Of a stretch of DNA of 52,496 nt, positions 7,408 through 18,400 are shown piece by piece. The stretch is taken from positions 1 to 52,496 of the forward strand of contig NZ_SPPD01000015.1 in NCBI RefSeq assembly GCF_004570575.1, in the 5' to 3' direction. Numbering within the stretch: position 1 is the first letter of the stretch; each line of letters starts with the position of its first letter. The position numbers and the translations under genes are program-made. Source of the DNA: Streptococcus cuniculi (GTDB lineage: Bacteria > Bacillota > Bacilli > Lactobacillales > Streptococcaceae). The notes beneath the pieces are model-generated. The model did no database searches. It had not been told where the DNA came from and worked only from the letters and a program-made list of their open reading frames with translations.

Positions 7408-8040
7408 TTACCTCCTATCGCGACTATAGATAAGCACCATATAACCATTATCTATGATACATTCGATTTCTTTGCCGATAAATTCATTACTGCTATAACA
7501 TTTTTTGACAAAATAATTGCTTTCATTCAACGGGTATTTGGCATGCGCAATCGTCAAGCGGCTCTCATCTGCCGGCATAAAGGACACGTAGGTCATCCCC
7601 TCTATCGGTGAAATCTGATGTAGCCCCGCAGGGTAAAAGCGTACAATATTCCACGCATCAACCAGCTCAATCTGACGCATATAGGGAGCCAAATTAGGCT
7701 CGCTGGCCAGAAAAAGATTGCTCATCATATGATCCAGCCGTCCACCAAAGGCCCCATAAACCGTGACCATGGCACTTGGATAGCGAGCAAAAACCGCTTT
7801 TAAGGCCAGCTCCAGATCCGTATCATCTTTTTCAGCTGGCGCCTCTACAAAGACAGCCGCAGCTTGGGCGATCTGTTGCCGTTCGCTCACTGTGACCGAG
7901 TCAAAATCACCGATAGCCATATCAAGAGGCAAATCATGCTCAAGAAGATAGAGCGACCCCCGATCCACTCCCACATAAAGGTCGTAGGACGATGAAATCC
8001 CGTCTATGTCGCCACCTGCAATCAAGGCAATCTTAGTCAT
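7408..8040 (-). CDS. thiN: Thiamine pyrophosphokinase
   Basis: The enzyme transfers pyrophosphate from ATP to thiamine to make thiamine diphosphate. The 210-residue sequence carries the family signatures: GVDRGSLYLLEHDLPLDMAIGDFDS in the N-terminal ATP-binding lobe, AEKDDTDLELAL with the metal-binding acidic residues, and GAFGGRLDHMMSNL; the C-terminal beta-rich lobe binds thiamine. The gene overlaps the end of rpe by 8 bases, which points to translational coupling, and sits in the conserved rsgA-rpe-thiN-rmuC order. Confidence 0.93.
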   Translation of the reverse strand: MTKIALIAGGDIDGISSSYDLYVGVDRGSLYLLEHDLPLDMAIGDFDSVTVSERQQIAQAAAVFVEAPAEKDDTDLELALKAVFARYPSAMVTVYGAFGGRLDHMMSNLFLASEPNLAPYMRQIELVDAWNIVRFYPAGLHQISPIEGMTYVSFMPADESRLTIAHAKYPLNESNYFVKKCYSSNEFIGKEIECIIDNGYMVLIYSRDRR

Positions 8041-8692
8041 GGAGAGCCGCTTTCAAGGCGTTGACATTAGCCTGCAAGTCTCCCTTAAACAGGTAAGAAC
8101 CTGCCACAAAGACATTTGCCCCTGCTTCCTTGGCAGATAGAATCGTCTTGTTATCAATTCCGCCGTCTACTTCAATGTCAAAGGACAAGCCTTTTGCCTC
8201 ACGAAGCTGGGCTAAAGCCACAATCTTTTCTGCTACTTCTGGAATGTAGGCTTGCCCACCAAAACCTGGATTGACGGTCATCAAGAGCACTTGGTCCACC
8301 AGAGTTAGCACAGGCTCAATCACAACAAGCGGTGTCCCAGGGTTAATCACAACACCCACTTTCATTCCTGCGGCGCGAATTTTTTGTAAAGCCCCATGAA
8401 GATGCTTGGTTGCTTCGGCATGAATGGTCACAATATCGGCACCTGCACGCGCAAAATTTTCAATATGCTGCTCGGGATTCGACACCATCAAATGGCAATC
8501 AAAGACCAACTTGCTATGCGGGCGCATCGCAGCTACCACATCTGCACCAAAGGAGATATTGGGTACAAAATGTCCGTCCATGATGTCAATATGAATGTAG
8601 TCAACACCTGTTGCTTCTAAGCGTTTCAACTCTGCTTCAAAATTCGCATAATCCGCAGCGAGGATGGAAGGGGCAATTTTATAATGTGACAT
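8033..8692 (-). CDS. rpe: Ribulose-phosphate 3-epimerase
   Basis: Rpe interconverts D-ribulose 5-phosphate and D-xylulose 5-phosphate in the pentose phosphate pathway. The 219-residue TIM barrel shows all signature blocks: IAPSILAADYANF, HIDIMDGHFVPNISFG with catalytic Asp, DCHLMV, TIHAEA, LLMTVNPGFGGQ, and the phosphate-binding DIEVDGGI with the second catalytic Asp. The length is normal. It starts 15 bases downstream of rsgA and overlaps thiN. Confidence 0.96.
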   Translation of the reverse strand: MSHYKIAPSILAADYANFEAELKRLEATGVDYIHIDIMDGHFVPNISFGADVVAAMRPHSKLVFDCHLMVSNPEQHIENFARAGADIVTIHAEATKHLHGALQKIRAAGMKVGVVINPGTPLVVIEPVLTLVDQVLLMTVNPGFGGQAYIPEVAEKIVALAQLREAKGLSFDIEVDGGIDNKTILSAKEAGANVFVAGSYLFKGDLQANVNALKAALHD

Positions 8693-8707
8693 AGGAATTC
8701 CAACTTT

Positions 8708-9583
8708 CTATTTTATTTTTTTGCTTACTTTTTTATAGGTTTCACGCACGTTCTGAATTTCAGTCAAAAACTGCACGTAATTGTCATAGCGGCTTTGGGA
8801 AATTTCTTGGTCTTCCACAGCAGGTTTGACTGCACAATCTGGCTCGTGCGTGTGGGTACAGGTCCGAAACTTGCACGATTGGCTTTCTCTGGCAATTTCA
8901 GGGAAACAATCCGTGAGGGCTTCTGCTTCTTTAACTTCGTAATCGAGCGATGAAAATCCTGGAGTGTCCGCAATTTTTCCACCATAGACATTGTAGAAGC
9001 TGACTGCACGCGTCGTATGGCGACCTCGTCCTAGACTGTCTGAAATGGCTCCCGTTTCCAAGTGCAATTCTGGAGCAATACGATTGAGCAGGGTTGATTT
9101 TCCAACACCTGTCTGTCCCATAAATACCGTCACCTTGTCTTTCAAAAGAGGCGTTAATTCCTCCAAGGTATAGACAAAATGATAGCCTATCTTCTCATAG
9201 ATGGCACGATAAGCATCCAATTCGTCCTGATTTTCTAGCAAATCCAGCTTTGAAATATAGATAATCGGCGTCATCTCTTTCTGCTCTAATAAGACCAAAA
9301 AGCGATCCAAGAGATTGGCATTAAAGTCAGGCTCCTTGGCCGACATGATGACTACCGCCTGATCGATATTGACAATCGGTGGCCGCACCAAGCTGTTTTT
9401 CCGCTCATGAATCTTGAGGATATAGCCCTCGGACTGCTCCTCTGCGGAAAAATCCACAATATCTCCTACGTAAGGTGTCTGGCCTTTTTTACGAAAATGA
9501 CCGCGCGCACGCGTCTGATAGATTTGCCCCTCTGACTCTACATAATAGAATCCAGCAAGAGCTTTCATGATAATACCTTGCAA
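8708..9583 (-). CDS. rsgA: Ribosome small-subunit biogenesis GTPase RsgA
   Basis: RsgA is a circularly permuted GTPase that checks maturation of the 30S subunit. The 291-residue product has an N-terminal OB-fold ([20 protein letters not shown]), then the G motifs in permuted order: G4 SKLD, G1 [10 protein letters not shown]2 GRGRHTTR and G3 DTPG. It ends with a zinc finger formed by [15 protein letters not shown] choose a TTG start at 9583: AAGGAG lies five bases before it and the family starts MQG, whereas the next ATG (five codons later) has no well-placed ribosome site. The usual neighbour ksgA is about 20 kb away here, because the metabolic island is inserted between them. Confidence 0.95.
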   Translation of the reverse strand: MQGIIMKALAGFYYVESEGQIYQTRARGHFRKKGQTPYVGDIVDFSAEEQSEGYILKIHERKNSLVRPPIVNIDQAVVIMSAKEPDFNANLLDRFLVLLEQKEMTPIIYISKLDLLENQDELDAYRAIYEKIGYHFVYTLEELTPLLKDKVTVFMGQTGVGKSTLLNRIAPELHLETGAISDSLGRGRHTTRAVSFYNVYGGKIADTPGFSSLDYEVKEAEALTDCFPEIARESQSCKFRTCTHTHEPDCAVKPAVEDQEISQSRYDNYVQFLTEIQNVRETYKKVSKKIK

Positions 9584-9726
9584 ATCTGCTCCTTTTTTGC
9601 TTCCTACTCTTTCAGAAACTAGCTGCTAACGACTATTTCACCGAGTATACTTGCCCCTATTATATCAAAAATCGGGCAAAATAGTTGGTTTTTTGGGTGA
9701 AAACAGAAATTTAAAGGCAGAGAAAT

Positions 9727-9753
9727 ACGGAAAGCATCCTAGACACTTTCCGT
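9727..9753 (-). terminator. Hairpin at the end of the metabolic island
   Basis: ACGGAAAG and CTTTCCGT form an 8-bp stem with an 11-base loop, about 20 bases after the stop of the phosphatase/nuclease-family gene. Read leftward it is followed by ATTTCTC, a weak T-tract. It probably separates the island from rsgA. Confidence 0.45.
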
Positions 9754-9773
9754 TCTCTTCTGATTTGAACTAT

Positions 9774-10553
9774 TTACGAATCGATTAACTGACATTCTAA
9801 GGGCAGATGGTCGGAAGGATAAGCGTCTCCTTTCCTTTCTGCTACAATCTCGACACGTTGAATGGCAAATTGACCTGAAACGAAGATGTAGTCAATCTTT
9901 TGCAAAACTTTCCCTTCAATTTCTTCTGGGAAATCCTCGTCTATAAAGCTCCCCTTGGGACCCAAACAAGAGGTTGCAGCTACGCTTACATCTGTAAACA
10001 GTTGACACAAGATGGGATAAAATGGTTCATCTGGTTCTGCATTCAAATCACCCATCAAAATAACCTCTTGATACGGTTTCGCTTTGACAAATGCAAGTAG
10101 CTGCTTAGCAGATTCTTGCCTAGCTAGACAGCTCATATGATCAAAATGGGTGTTGATCACTAAGATTTCTTTTCCTGAGATTTTATCCTTTAGAACTGCC
10201 CAAGTGGCAATCCTAAAACAGGCTGCCTTCCAGCTATCCGCTTTTGACATTTTCTGAGGTGTTGGCGAAAGCCAGAAGGTATCGCTCTCCAAACACTTGT
10301 ATTTGGCTGTACGAAATAAAATCGGATTGTATTCTCCATACTCTTCTGTGTCACGAATCGTGCCTAGCTGTTCAAAGTCTTCAAGCTGGGCAAGGGTTTG
10401 CCATTGCTCTTCTGTGACCTCCTGCAATCCTACAATGTCCCAGTTTCGAGAGCAAATCATCTCTAGGATAGCCTCTTTTCGATAGGGCCAATTATGTTCT
10501 TTTCTTGCTACTGGCTGGGCATTTTTTATATTATATGTCGCAACGGTAATCAT
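9774..10553 (-). CDS. Endonuclease/exonuclease/phosphatase family protein
   Basis: The 259-residue protein belongs to the metal-dependent EEP superfamily (DNase I, sphingomyelinase and inositol-phosphate phosphatase folds). Motifs in order are VATYNIKNA, GLQEVTEEQW with the metal-binding Glu, NTHFDHMS, VILMGDLNAEPD, DYIFVSG, and the C-terminal SDHLPLECQ with the catalytic Asp-His. No signal peptide is present, so it should act in the cytoplasm. It is the last gene of the island, 10 bases after the alcohol dehydrogenase. The substrate cannot be read from the sequence; with IolB/C/D upstream a phospho-sugar or cyclitol phosphate is possible, but DNA or a phosphodiester is just as possible. Confidence 0.85.
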   Translation of the reverse strand: MITVATYNIKNAQPVARKEHNWPYRKEAILEMICSRNWDIVGLQEVTEEQWQTLAQLEDFEQLGTIRDTEEYGEYNPILFRTAKYKCLESDTFWLSPTPQKMSKADSWKAACFRIATWAVLKDKISGKEILVINTHFDHMSCLARQESAKQLLAFVKAKPYQEVILMGDLNAEPDEPFYPILCQLFTDVSVAATSCLGPKGSFIDEDFPEEIEGKVLQKIDYIFVSGQFAIQRVEIVAERKGDAYPSDHLPLECQLIDS

Positions 10554-10563
10554 TTGGCACCCC

Positions 10564-11715
10564 TTACTTCCAACTACGCAGATAAATAGCTTTCATTTCG
10601 TCCTTGGTTGGTACAATTGGATTATTGGCTGGACTGCCACTCGCAAAAGCATCCTCACACATTTTATCGAGAGATGCTGTAAATTGCTCTTTTGTCACTC
10701 CAAAGTCACTATAGGTCGGTATAGAAAGAATCTGACAAATGTCTTCCAATTGTTGTAAGAAATAAGTGGCTTTCTCCTCATCTGTACCCGTAAACGCAGG
10801 GTAAACAGCTTGGGTCAACTCAGCTAATTGCCGGATAATCGCAGGCTTAGAGTAAGCCAATACTTCATGCATAAGGATTGCATTTGAAAAACCATGCGGA
10901 ATATGGAATAGAGCTCCGATTGGACGTGACATCCCATGAATCAATGTGACAGAAGCATTTGAAAAAGCAATTCCTGCTTTCAAAGCAGCCAAGGCCATCT
11001 CTTCTCTTGCCGCTAAGTGATTTCCATCTTGATAGGCCGTCACAATATGGTGCATAATCGCTTTTACTGCCGATAAGGATAATTCCTGCGTCAAGGCATG
11101 AGCTTTCCTTGAAATGTAACTCTCAACAGCATGACAAAGAGCATCTAGACCTGTCGCAGCTGTAATAGATGGCGGGCTGGACTGAGTCATTAAGGGATCG
11201 ATAATTGCAACTTTTGGCAAGAAATTCTTGTCTTTCATCATGTATTTAATCTGTTGTTGCGTATCTGTAATAACGGTGACATCTGTTGCTTCAGCTCCTG
11301 TGCCCGCTGTTGTTGGAATCGCAATGACTGGTAAAGGTGAGACCTTGAACTCCTTGGCACTAGCCAAAGCAGGAATCGTCGAGTAGCCATTCCGATACAT
11401 GACAGAGGCTGCCTTAGCTGTATCAATACAACTACCGCCCCCTAAGGCTATGATGGCTTCAATCGGCTGTCCTTGGTCATACATGAGTGTTAGAACTTGA
11501 TTAACAATCGCATCAGTCGGCTCACTGGTCACTCCCGAAAAGATTGTCCAACTCCCCTCTAATGTCTGCGTTAGTTTATCTACTAGGCCCAACTTCAGCA
11601 TGGTTTCATCTGTAATAATCAAAAAGCTGTTTCCATATCCTACAATAGTATCACACGCACTTTTAATCGCATCTTGTCCATAAATTATTTCTTGTGGTAA
11701 ATATAGTCGTTTCAT
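10564..11715 (-). CDS. Iron-containing alcohol dehydrogenase
   Basis: The 383-residue protein is a group III (Fe-ADH) NAD(P)-dependent dehydrogenase. Visible features are the nucleotide-binding GGGSCIDTAKA, the PTTAGTGAEAT loop, and the metal-ligand region GLDALCHAVES, HGMSRPIGALFHIPHG with its His residues. The start at 11715 is preceded by GGAG; a longer start at 11730 has none. It directly follows iolD. In the inositol pathway the product malonic semialdehyde is usually oxidised by IolA; no iolA is present here, so reduction of this or another aldehyde by this enzyme is a reasonable inference, not shown. Confidence 0.9.
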   Translation of the reverse strand: MKRLYLPQEIIYGQDAIKSACDTIVGYGNSFLIITDETMLKLGLVDKLTQTLEGSWTIFSGVTSEPTDAIVNQVLTLMYDQGQPIEAIIALGGGSCIDTAKAASVMYRNGYSTIPALASAKEFKVSPLPVIAIPTTAGTGAEATDVTVITDTQQQIKYMMKDKNFLPKVAIIDPLMTQSSPPSITAATGLDALCHAVESYISRKAHALTQELSLSAVKAIMHHIVTAYQDGNHLAAREEMALAALKAGIAFSNASVTLIHGMSRPIGALFHIPHGFSNAILMHEVLAYSKPAIIRQLAELTQAVYPAFTGTDEEKATYFLQQLEDICQILSIPTYSDFGVTKEQFTASLDKMCEDAFASGSPANNPIVPTKDEMKAIYLRSWK

Positions 11716-11736
11716 ATTTTCTCCAAGCATCTATTT

Positions 11737-13653
11737 CTAATATCGCAAAGCGGCTGCCAATTTTTCCGCCTTTTCTTCCAAGGCAGCTTGACTTTGATTG
11801 TCTCGGGTCACTTGAGCAAGGCCTGTATTCCACCATGATAGATAATTACCTGTCATTGTTTTAGGTAGCACTTTAATATGGATCAAGCTGGTCTTAGTTT
11901 GCTGTTGTGCCTCTTTTAATGCTGTTTTCAATTCTTCAGCGCTACCGACAGTATAGCCTACTGCGCCATAAGCCTGGGCTAATTGAGCAAAGTCAACCGT
12001 CATCAACTGCTGGTTGACATCGATAAACTCTGTTCCAAAAGATGGCATTCCGCTTCCCATTTGTAAATTATTGATACAGCCAAAACCAGCATTGTCAAAC
12101 AAGAGAATCGTAATCTTCTTGCTATATTGCAAACTAGATAATAACTCTGAATGGAGCATGTGAAAACTACCATCGCCTACAAATGCATAAACTTCTTGGT
12201 CTGGAGTAGCTATTTTTGCCCCATAAGCACCTGCAATTTCATATCCCATTGTCGAATAACCGTATTCCATGTGGTAAGTGTTCACATCTCTTGCTTCCCA
12301 CAAACGCTGTAGATCTCCTGGCAATGTTCCTGCTGCTCCTACAATAATGCTATCTTTCGAAATCGACTCATTGATGGTTAAGACTGCACTAGTTTGTGTC
12401 AAAGTGGTACCCAAAGCTGCAGCATAGTCAGCTAGATGTTCGGGCGTAAAGTGGCCTGCAATTTCTGGCTGATAATCTGTTGTATCAAAGGTGGTCTGTG
12501 AAAGCCGCTTTCTCTCTTCTTGCCACGATTGTTGAATCTGCGCTATTTCTTCTCCATAAGCCGTTTGATAGTCCGCAGCAAGACTAGCCGTAATTTGTTC
12601 CAAGGCCCTCTTTGCATCTGCCACGATGGACACCCCATCTAGCTTATAGGCATGTTGACGGGATACATTGATATTTAAAAAGCGGGCACGACTATTAGCA
12701 AAACCTGTCTTTGATGAGGTGGTAAAATCCGAATACCGTGTTCCAACACCAATAATCAAATCAGCCTTTTTCATCACCTCATTAGCAGCTGCATTTCCAG
12801 TAACTCCTACTCCTCCTAAGTTTAGCGAAAAGTGAGCAACTACTGTCCCCTTCCCAGCCTGCGTTTCTACAATCGGAATCTGGTGCTGTGTAGCAAGCCT
12901 CTCAAGGATGCTTCCAGCCCCTGAATAATGCGCACCGCCTCCAACTACGAGGACTGGATAGCGACTGCTCTGAATGAGTTCTACAACCTGAGCAACTTCG
13001 CGATCTGTAGCTGCGCGCCGATCTAGATAATGCACACGTTTCTCAAAAAATTCTACCGGAAAATCATAGGCTTCTCCTCCAACATCTTGAGGAAGAGCCA
13101 AGGTCACCGGCCCACTTGATTCCGCATCTGTTAAAACTTCAAAAGCACGGAGCAAGGCACTCATCAATTGCTCAGGACGATGGATGCGATCCCAATAGCG
13201 CGAAACAGGACGTAGGGCATCATTTGTTGTAATACTAATCCCACTTTTTTGTTCAATCTGTTGCAGAACAGGATCGGGTTGCCGTGTCGCAAAGGTATCT
13301 CCCGGCAAAAAGAGAACTGGGAGATGGTTGGCTAGAGCGCATCCAGCAGCCGTAACAAGGTTCGCTGCACCCGGCCCCACAGAAGTCGTTACAGCAAAAA
13401 TTTGCTTGCGCAAGCTCTGTTTGGCAAAAGCGATTGCAGCATGTGCCATTCCTTGTTCATTCTTTCCCTGATAGATTTCCAAATGTCCAGGATCTTCTGC
13501 TAAAGCCTGACCGATTCCTAAGACATTCCCGTGACCAAAGATATGAAAGACACCTTTGACAAAGGGAATTTCTTCTCCATCACTGGAGAGATATTGCTGG
13601 TTTAAAAATTTGACCAAGGCCTGAGCGGTCGTTAAACGGATTGTTTTCTTCAT
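11737..13653 (-). CDS. iolD: 3D-(3,5/4)-trihydroxycyclohexane-1,2-dione hydrolase IolD
   Basis: IolD is a thiamine-diphosphate enzyme that opens the ring of trihydroxycyclohexane-1,2-dione to 5-deoxy-D-glucuronate in inositol breakdown. The 638-residue protein (usual length) begins with VKGVFHIFGHGNVLGIG, YQGKNEQGMAHAAIAFAK with the ThDP-activating Glu, has the central nucleotide-type domain (VGGGAHYSGA), and ends with the ThDP/Mg motif GDGSFHMLHSE followed by DNAGFGCINNLQ. The QMGSGMPSFGTEF stretch is typical of IolD rather than acetolactate synthase. It follows iolC by 6 bases, so it is co-transcribed with it. Confidence 0.93.
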   Translation of the reverse strand: MKKTIRLTTAQALVKFLNQQYLSSDGEEIPFVKGVFHIFGHGNVLGIGQALAEDPGHLEIYQGKNEQGMAHAAIAFAKQSLRKQIFAVTTSVGPGAANLVTAAGCALANHLPVLFLPGDTFATRQPDPVLQQIEQKSGISITTNDALRPVSRYWDRIHRPEQLMSALLRAFEVLTDAESSGPVTLALPQDVGGEAYDFPVEFFEKRVHYLDRRAATDREVAQVVELIQSSRYPVLVVGGGAHYSGAGSILERLATQHQIPIVETQAGKGTVVAHFSLNLGGVGVTGNAAANEVMKKADLIIGVGTRYSDFTTSSKTGFANSRARFLNINVSRQHAYKLDGVSIVADAKRALEQITASLAADYQTAYGEEIAQIQQSWQEERKRLSQTTFDTTDYQPEIAGHFTPEHLADYAAALGTTLTQTSAVLTINESISKDSIIVGAAGTLPGDLQRLWEARDVNTYHMEYGYSTMGYEIAGAYGAKIATPDQEVYAFVGDGSFHMLHSELLSSLQYSKKITILLFDNAGFGCINNLQMGSGMPSFGTEFIDVNQQLMTVDFAQLAQAYGAVGYTVGSAEELKTALKEAQQQTKTSLIHIKVLPKTMTGNYLSWWNTGLAQVTRDNQSQAALEEKAEKLAAALRY

Positions 13654-13659
13654 CAGTCG

Positions 13660-14622
13660 TCACCCTCCCCATGTTTGTGTTTGAATGACTTCCTCAATTT
13701 CTTGAACTGTTGGCATGGCTTCTGACGAGCTATGACGACTCACAACGATGGCTGATGCAGCACTTGCATACTGGAGGGCAGCCTCAATTCCTTTTTCATG
13801 CAACAAGGCATAGATGAAGGCTGCCGCATAGGAATCCCCTGCACCAAAGGTTTTTAAAACTTTGGCCTTATAGGCATAACCTCTCGTCACAGTTCCATTT
13901 TTCTCATAGGCATAGGAGCCATCCACACCATGCTTAATGACAATGAGCTCTGGCGAGTGAGCAAAGAGCGATGTGACTGTTGTCTCATTGTCTCCACCTT
14001 CTTTGTTTTCCAAAATGTCAAATTCATCCCGTGTGCCAATCACGATTGTAGCCTTTTGTGCAACTAGCTGATAATAAACTGCTGTTTCTGCTAGAGATTG
14101 CCAGGTATAGGGACGATAGTCCAGCTCAAAGATGACTGGCACATCTTTTTTTCGGGCAATTTCTACTGCTCTGAGAACAGCTTCTCGAGATGGACTTTGG
14201 GCTAAGGCTGTACCTGAAACCAATAAGAACTTGGTCTGCTGGATGTAGTCTTCTGAAATCTCTGTCGCATCCAGATACAGATCCGCTACATCCTCACGAT
14301 ACATCAAGATACTGCATTCTGACGGGCTCTTGATTTCTGTAAAGGCAAGACCACTCTTGTGACCTGCATCATCTGAAATCATCTGAGATACATCCACGCC
14401 AGATTTCCTCATAAACTCACGGATAAAACAACCATGCTGATCATCTGATACTTTCCCAATAAAACCGACATTCTCACCAAGTTTTGCTAGTCCAATAGCA
14501 ATATTAGCTGGTGAGCCACCAACATATTTCTGGAAAGTCACGGTCTCTTCCATCGGTTGATTGTAGTCCACCGCATTTAAATCAATACATGCTCTCCCAA
14601 AAGCAATCAACGAAAAGCTCAT
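13660..14622 (-). CDS. iolC: 5-dehydro-2-deoxygluconokinase IolC
   Basis: IolC phosphorylates 5-dehydro-2-deoxy-D-gluconate with ATP in the inositol pathway. The 320-residue sequence is a PfkB-family sugar kinase: the N-terminal substrate region GRACIDLNAVDYNQPME, the PfkB signature GGSPANIAIGLAKLGE, VSDDQHGCFIREFMRKSGVD, and the C-terminal anion hole with catalytic Asp in TFGAGDSYAAAF. The ACIDLN opening is typical of IolC. The gene lies between iolB and iolD with gaps of 11 and 6 bases. The aldolase IolJ that would use its product is not in the window. Confidence 0.92.
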   Translation of the reverse strand: MSFSLIAFGRACIDLNAVDYNQPMEETVTFQKYVGGSPANIAIGLAKLGENVGFIGKVSDDQHGCFIREFMRKSGVDVSQMISDDAGHKSGLAFTEIKSPSECSILMYREDVADLYLDATEISEDYIQQTKFLLVSGTALAQSPSREAVLRAVEIARKKDVPVIFELDYRPYTWQSLAETAVYYQLVAQKATIVIGTRDEFDILENKEGGDNETTVTSLFAHSPELIVIKHGVDGSYAYEKNGTVTRGYAYKAKVLKTFGAGDSYAAAFIYALLHEKGIEAALQYASAASAIVVSRHSSSEAMPTVQEIEEVIQTQTWGG

Positions 14623-14633
14623 CTTACCATCTC

Positions 14634-15449
14634 CTATCTATTTTTTGTCCATTGATGATCCGGATCATCTGTAAATTTCCACACCTTATGCAGGCCAGCC
14701 ATGATATTTAAATAATAGGATTCATATCCATCTGGCACCCCTACTGGGTGATAGCCTTTGGGCACTAAGACAATGTCTTTGTTATGGCATGAGAGGCTGC
14801 TGTCCAGCAAGCGATCATTGGTGTAGACTCGTTGAAATACAAAGCCTTGCGAAGGATTTATTTCATGGTAATAGATCTCTTCTAACAAGGATTCTTGAGG
14901 AAGATTATCCTCATCATGTTTATGCGGAGGATAGCTAGAGAAATGTCCGCTGTCTGTGTAGACTTCTACCACCAGTAAACGATCACTGATATCACTAGCA
15001 TCGGATAACATGGTGTGTACACGCCGTTGGTTTTGATTTTTTCCTCGAAATTCAATCTCAACCTCTGTATGAGGGATTAAGGTGACTGGCTTTTTCACTG
15101 TCGTTCTTGATTTTGCCAGTAAAATGCGGCAATCTGTATCTGCTACTAGCCTAGACTGATTCTCGATACCGAGGTAGACACTGTCTGTTGGTTTTTTCTC
15201 AAAAACGGATTGTCGAGTGCCAAGATGCAAGAAAGAAGTATCAGAATCAACATATAAACTTGCCTGCCCGCACAAAACAACTGCACAACATTCCTCTTGA
15301 CCTGTAGCAATCATCAGCTCGGCATCGGCTTTCAACTCATAAACTTCGACTGCCGTATACTGCATCCTGCTATTTTCGTGATTTACATACTGGATGAGCT
15401 CCACGCCTTCCGTGACCGGAAAATAGATTGGGCGTTTGATTACTTGCAT
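14634..15449 (-). CDS. iolB: 5-deoxy-glucuronate isomerase IolB
   Basis: IolB converts 5-deoxy-D-glucuronate to 5-dehydro-2-deoxy-D-gluconate. The 271-residue protein is a bicupin of the KduI/IolB family. The C-terminal cupin shows the metal-binding pattern FSSYPPHKHDED (two His), then EEIYYHEINPSQGFVFQRVY with Glu and a later His in the SCHNKDIVLVPKGYHPVGVPDGY stretch. The length is normal. Its start overlaps the end of the GH38 gene by 10 bases, which ties inositol-type catabolism to glycoside cleavage in one transcript. Confidence 0.92.
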   Translation of the reverse strand: MQVIKRPIYFPVTEGVELIQYVNHENSRMQYTAVEVYELKADAELMIATGQEECCAVVLCGQASLYVDSDTSFLHLGTRQSVFEKKPTDSVYLGIENQSRLVADTDCRILLAKSRTTVKKPVTLIPHTEVEIEFRGKNQNQRRVHTMLSDASDISDRLLVVEVYTDSGHFSSYPPHKHDEDNLPQESLLEEIYYHEINPSQGFVFQRVYTNDRLLDSSLSCHNKDIVLVPKGYHPVGVPDGYESYYLNIMAGLHKVWKFTDDPDHQWTKNR

Positions 15450-18400
15450 ACTTCGTCCTCCTCGTCTTTCATTCCTACACGAACGGTTTTAATCTCATAG
15501 GGCTCTATTGCTATATGGATAGGACCCTCTTGTTTGATACTTATTGGGCGTTCTAACAGATCAACTTCCTGCCACCACTGACTATTCTCAAGCGAAAGTT
15601 CGAGGCTCTCTGTTCCTCCGGCATACTCGTGGAATCGAAGGATATAACCCTGTCCATCTTCAGCTTTTTTAAAGGCATCCATAGCTACATGTTCCCCACC
15701 TGTCAAGGTCATTTTCGGCATTTCAATAGCTACATCTACAACTAATAAGGAATCATTGATTTCCCAAGCTTCTTTTACTGTTTCTCCCTCAATAAAGTCG
15801 CCTTTATGCGGATATAAGCTGTAGGTAAATTGATGACGACCAATATCTGCTGTCGGGTCTGGGTAGATAGCTCCTTTTAACAAACTCAAGCGTAAGGTTT
15901 GTCCTTTGACATCGCAACCATATTTGGAATCATTGAGCAGACTCACTCCGTAATCTCTTTGCGATAAATCAACCCATTGATGCACAACAGATTCAAATTT
16001 GGCCAATTCCCAGCTAGTATTCCAGTTGGTTGCGCGACGCACATTTCCATATTGAATATCGTAGGTTGCGTAAGTGTTCCGGACATTGACATCAAATTTG
16101 ACTTTCAGCAATTGCTGGCGTTCTTGCCAATCAACTTCGGTCACAAAGTCAATCCGTTTGGTATGATGATAGAGCCTCATCTCCTGTACTAAGGTTGATC
16201 TACCAAAACGATAACAAAATTGAACGCTGTCAAATAAAGGATTTGTCGCCAGCACCTCAATGCGGTCTACCATCAATACACGGTATTTCTCTTGATAGAA
16301 AATATCAATATCCCAAGCATCAAAATTCATCGGCTTATCTTCAAATAGTTGGAAAACATTTCCTTTTCCTGCAAGCACTTCTTTTTGACACTCTTTATCG
16401 TAAATCCGTGTTAACTGCCCCTCCCCATTCCATTGAATCTGATACCATTCATTTTCAACAGATGACGGATCAAAAATGGCGGCTGCTTGGACTGGCTCAC
16501 CAGCTGTTGGACTGTCTGATAGTTGTACGATTTCAGACCCATAGGCTGGTAGACGCTCCATCAAGGCATAGGTCTTATCTTGCGCATTGAAGCTAGGCAA
16601 TGGTTTTCCTTTGGAATCTGTATAGGCAGTTCCTAAAGGTGCTAGTGGTAATTCTAGGATGGAAGTCCGCTCCCAAGTGCTGGTGTTACAAACCGTTACA
16701 GCTGTGGAAGCCATCGATACTCCCTTGAGTAATCGATTGCATCTGTCTACGACATCTCCCATTTCTAGGCGATAATCCTGATAAACTTCTTTAATCGATG
16801 AACCTGGTATAATATCATGAAATTGATTCCGAAGAACTGTCTCCCATAGAGCATACAATTCTTTTTTCGGATATTTAGTATGCGCTTTCATATCAAGCGA
16901 TGAGAACAGGTATTCCAACCTACGTAAGAACAATTCACATTGTCGATTGGTCTTTTTCACAAATGCTTGGGAGGTATACGTTCCCCTATGGTATTCTAGG
17001 TACAGCTCTCCGTCCCAAGTGTGAACATACTCATCCGTATTCTGGAAGGTTTCTTGCAAAGTAGCAAAATAGTCATCTGTCCGACCATTTTTCACATGCG
17101 GCAAGCCAGGTAATTGGTCCATGACTCTGCGTTTCTCTAGCATATCGCGAGTAACACCACCACCGCCGTCTCCAAATCCATAAGAGATGAGCAGATTTTG
17201 ATTAATATTTTTATCCCGATAAGCTTCATAAACCCCTAAAACCGTTTCAGGTTCTAGCTCACCATTATAGGTGTAGTACCAATTGGACTCCCATTCATTT
17301 TCTTCTCCTGGCTCTGGCGTCGTAATAAAATGAGTTAAGACCTCAGAACCATCCAAGCCTTTCCAAATAAAGGTGTCATGAGGCATCCGATTGAACTGAT
17401 TCCAACTGATTTTTGTGGTCATAAACGTATCGATACCACTCTTTTTCAGAATTTGTGGCAAGACCCACGAATAACCAAAGACATCAGGCAACCAGAGATA
17501 GTGGACATCTTTCTGAAATTCATCGCGAATAAATTGTGAACCATGTAAAATCTGTCTAGTCAAGGACTCACCTGACGGAATATTGCAATCGGCTTCGAGC
17601 CACATAGCTCCATCAACCTCCCAACGACCTTCTGCCACACGTTCCTTGATTTTTTCAAAGAGCTCTGGATAATCTTCTTTGATAAATTGATAAAGCTGCG
17701 GTTGGGTCTGTAAGAAGATATAGTCTGGATACTCTTCCATTAAACGCAGAACGGTCGCAAAACTTCTAACCGCTTTTTCGCGCGTATGCTTTAATCTCCA
17801 CAACCAGGCCACATCAATGTGAGTATGGCCAACCGTTGTCACCGTAATCGGGCTATCCTTAGGCATGGATTGAAGCTCTGATGTTAGCGAGTGATAGGCA
17901 CCTTCTACTGATTGATAAAAGGCTCTACTACCAGGCTCTGACCAGTCAATCATTTGGAAGGTCTGATTTAGTAGGGTAGAGTAGCGATGATAGAGCGGGT
18001 GATTCTCCCCTAACTCCGCCATTGTCTTGTGGAGCAAATCTGCATGACAAACTAGGCTATCTACTGAACGGTTTAGACGGCACACGGCAGCTTTCCGAAA
18101 TTCATGTGTCTGAATCTTTTCTTCGCCACCACCCTCTAAACCTGACCACAACTTGAGCGAAACGGTAATAGTCTGATTGCGATACTCAGCCTTTAACTTG
18201 ACTTCCTTATGATTCGAATCGACTCCCTGATAGATTTCTCGATTAATGAACAAAAGAGATTCAAAACCTGAATTATAACCACCACCAGTATGACCAAAAT
18301 CCAAGTATAGGTACAAATCATCCTCATTAGGGATGGTGATATCTTGTTGAATCCACAGATAATAATCCCTTCCTTTCCATGTATCTCCTAGCACGAAAGG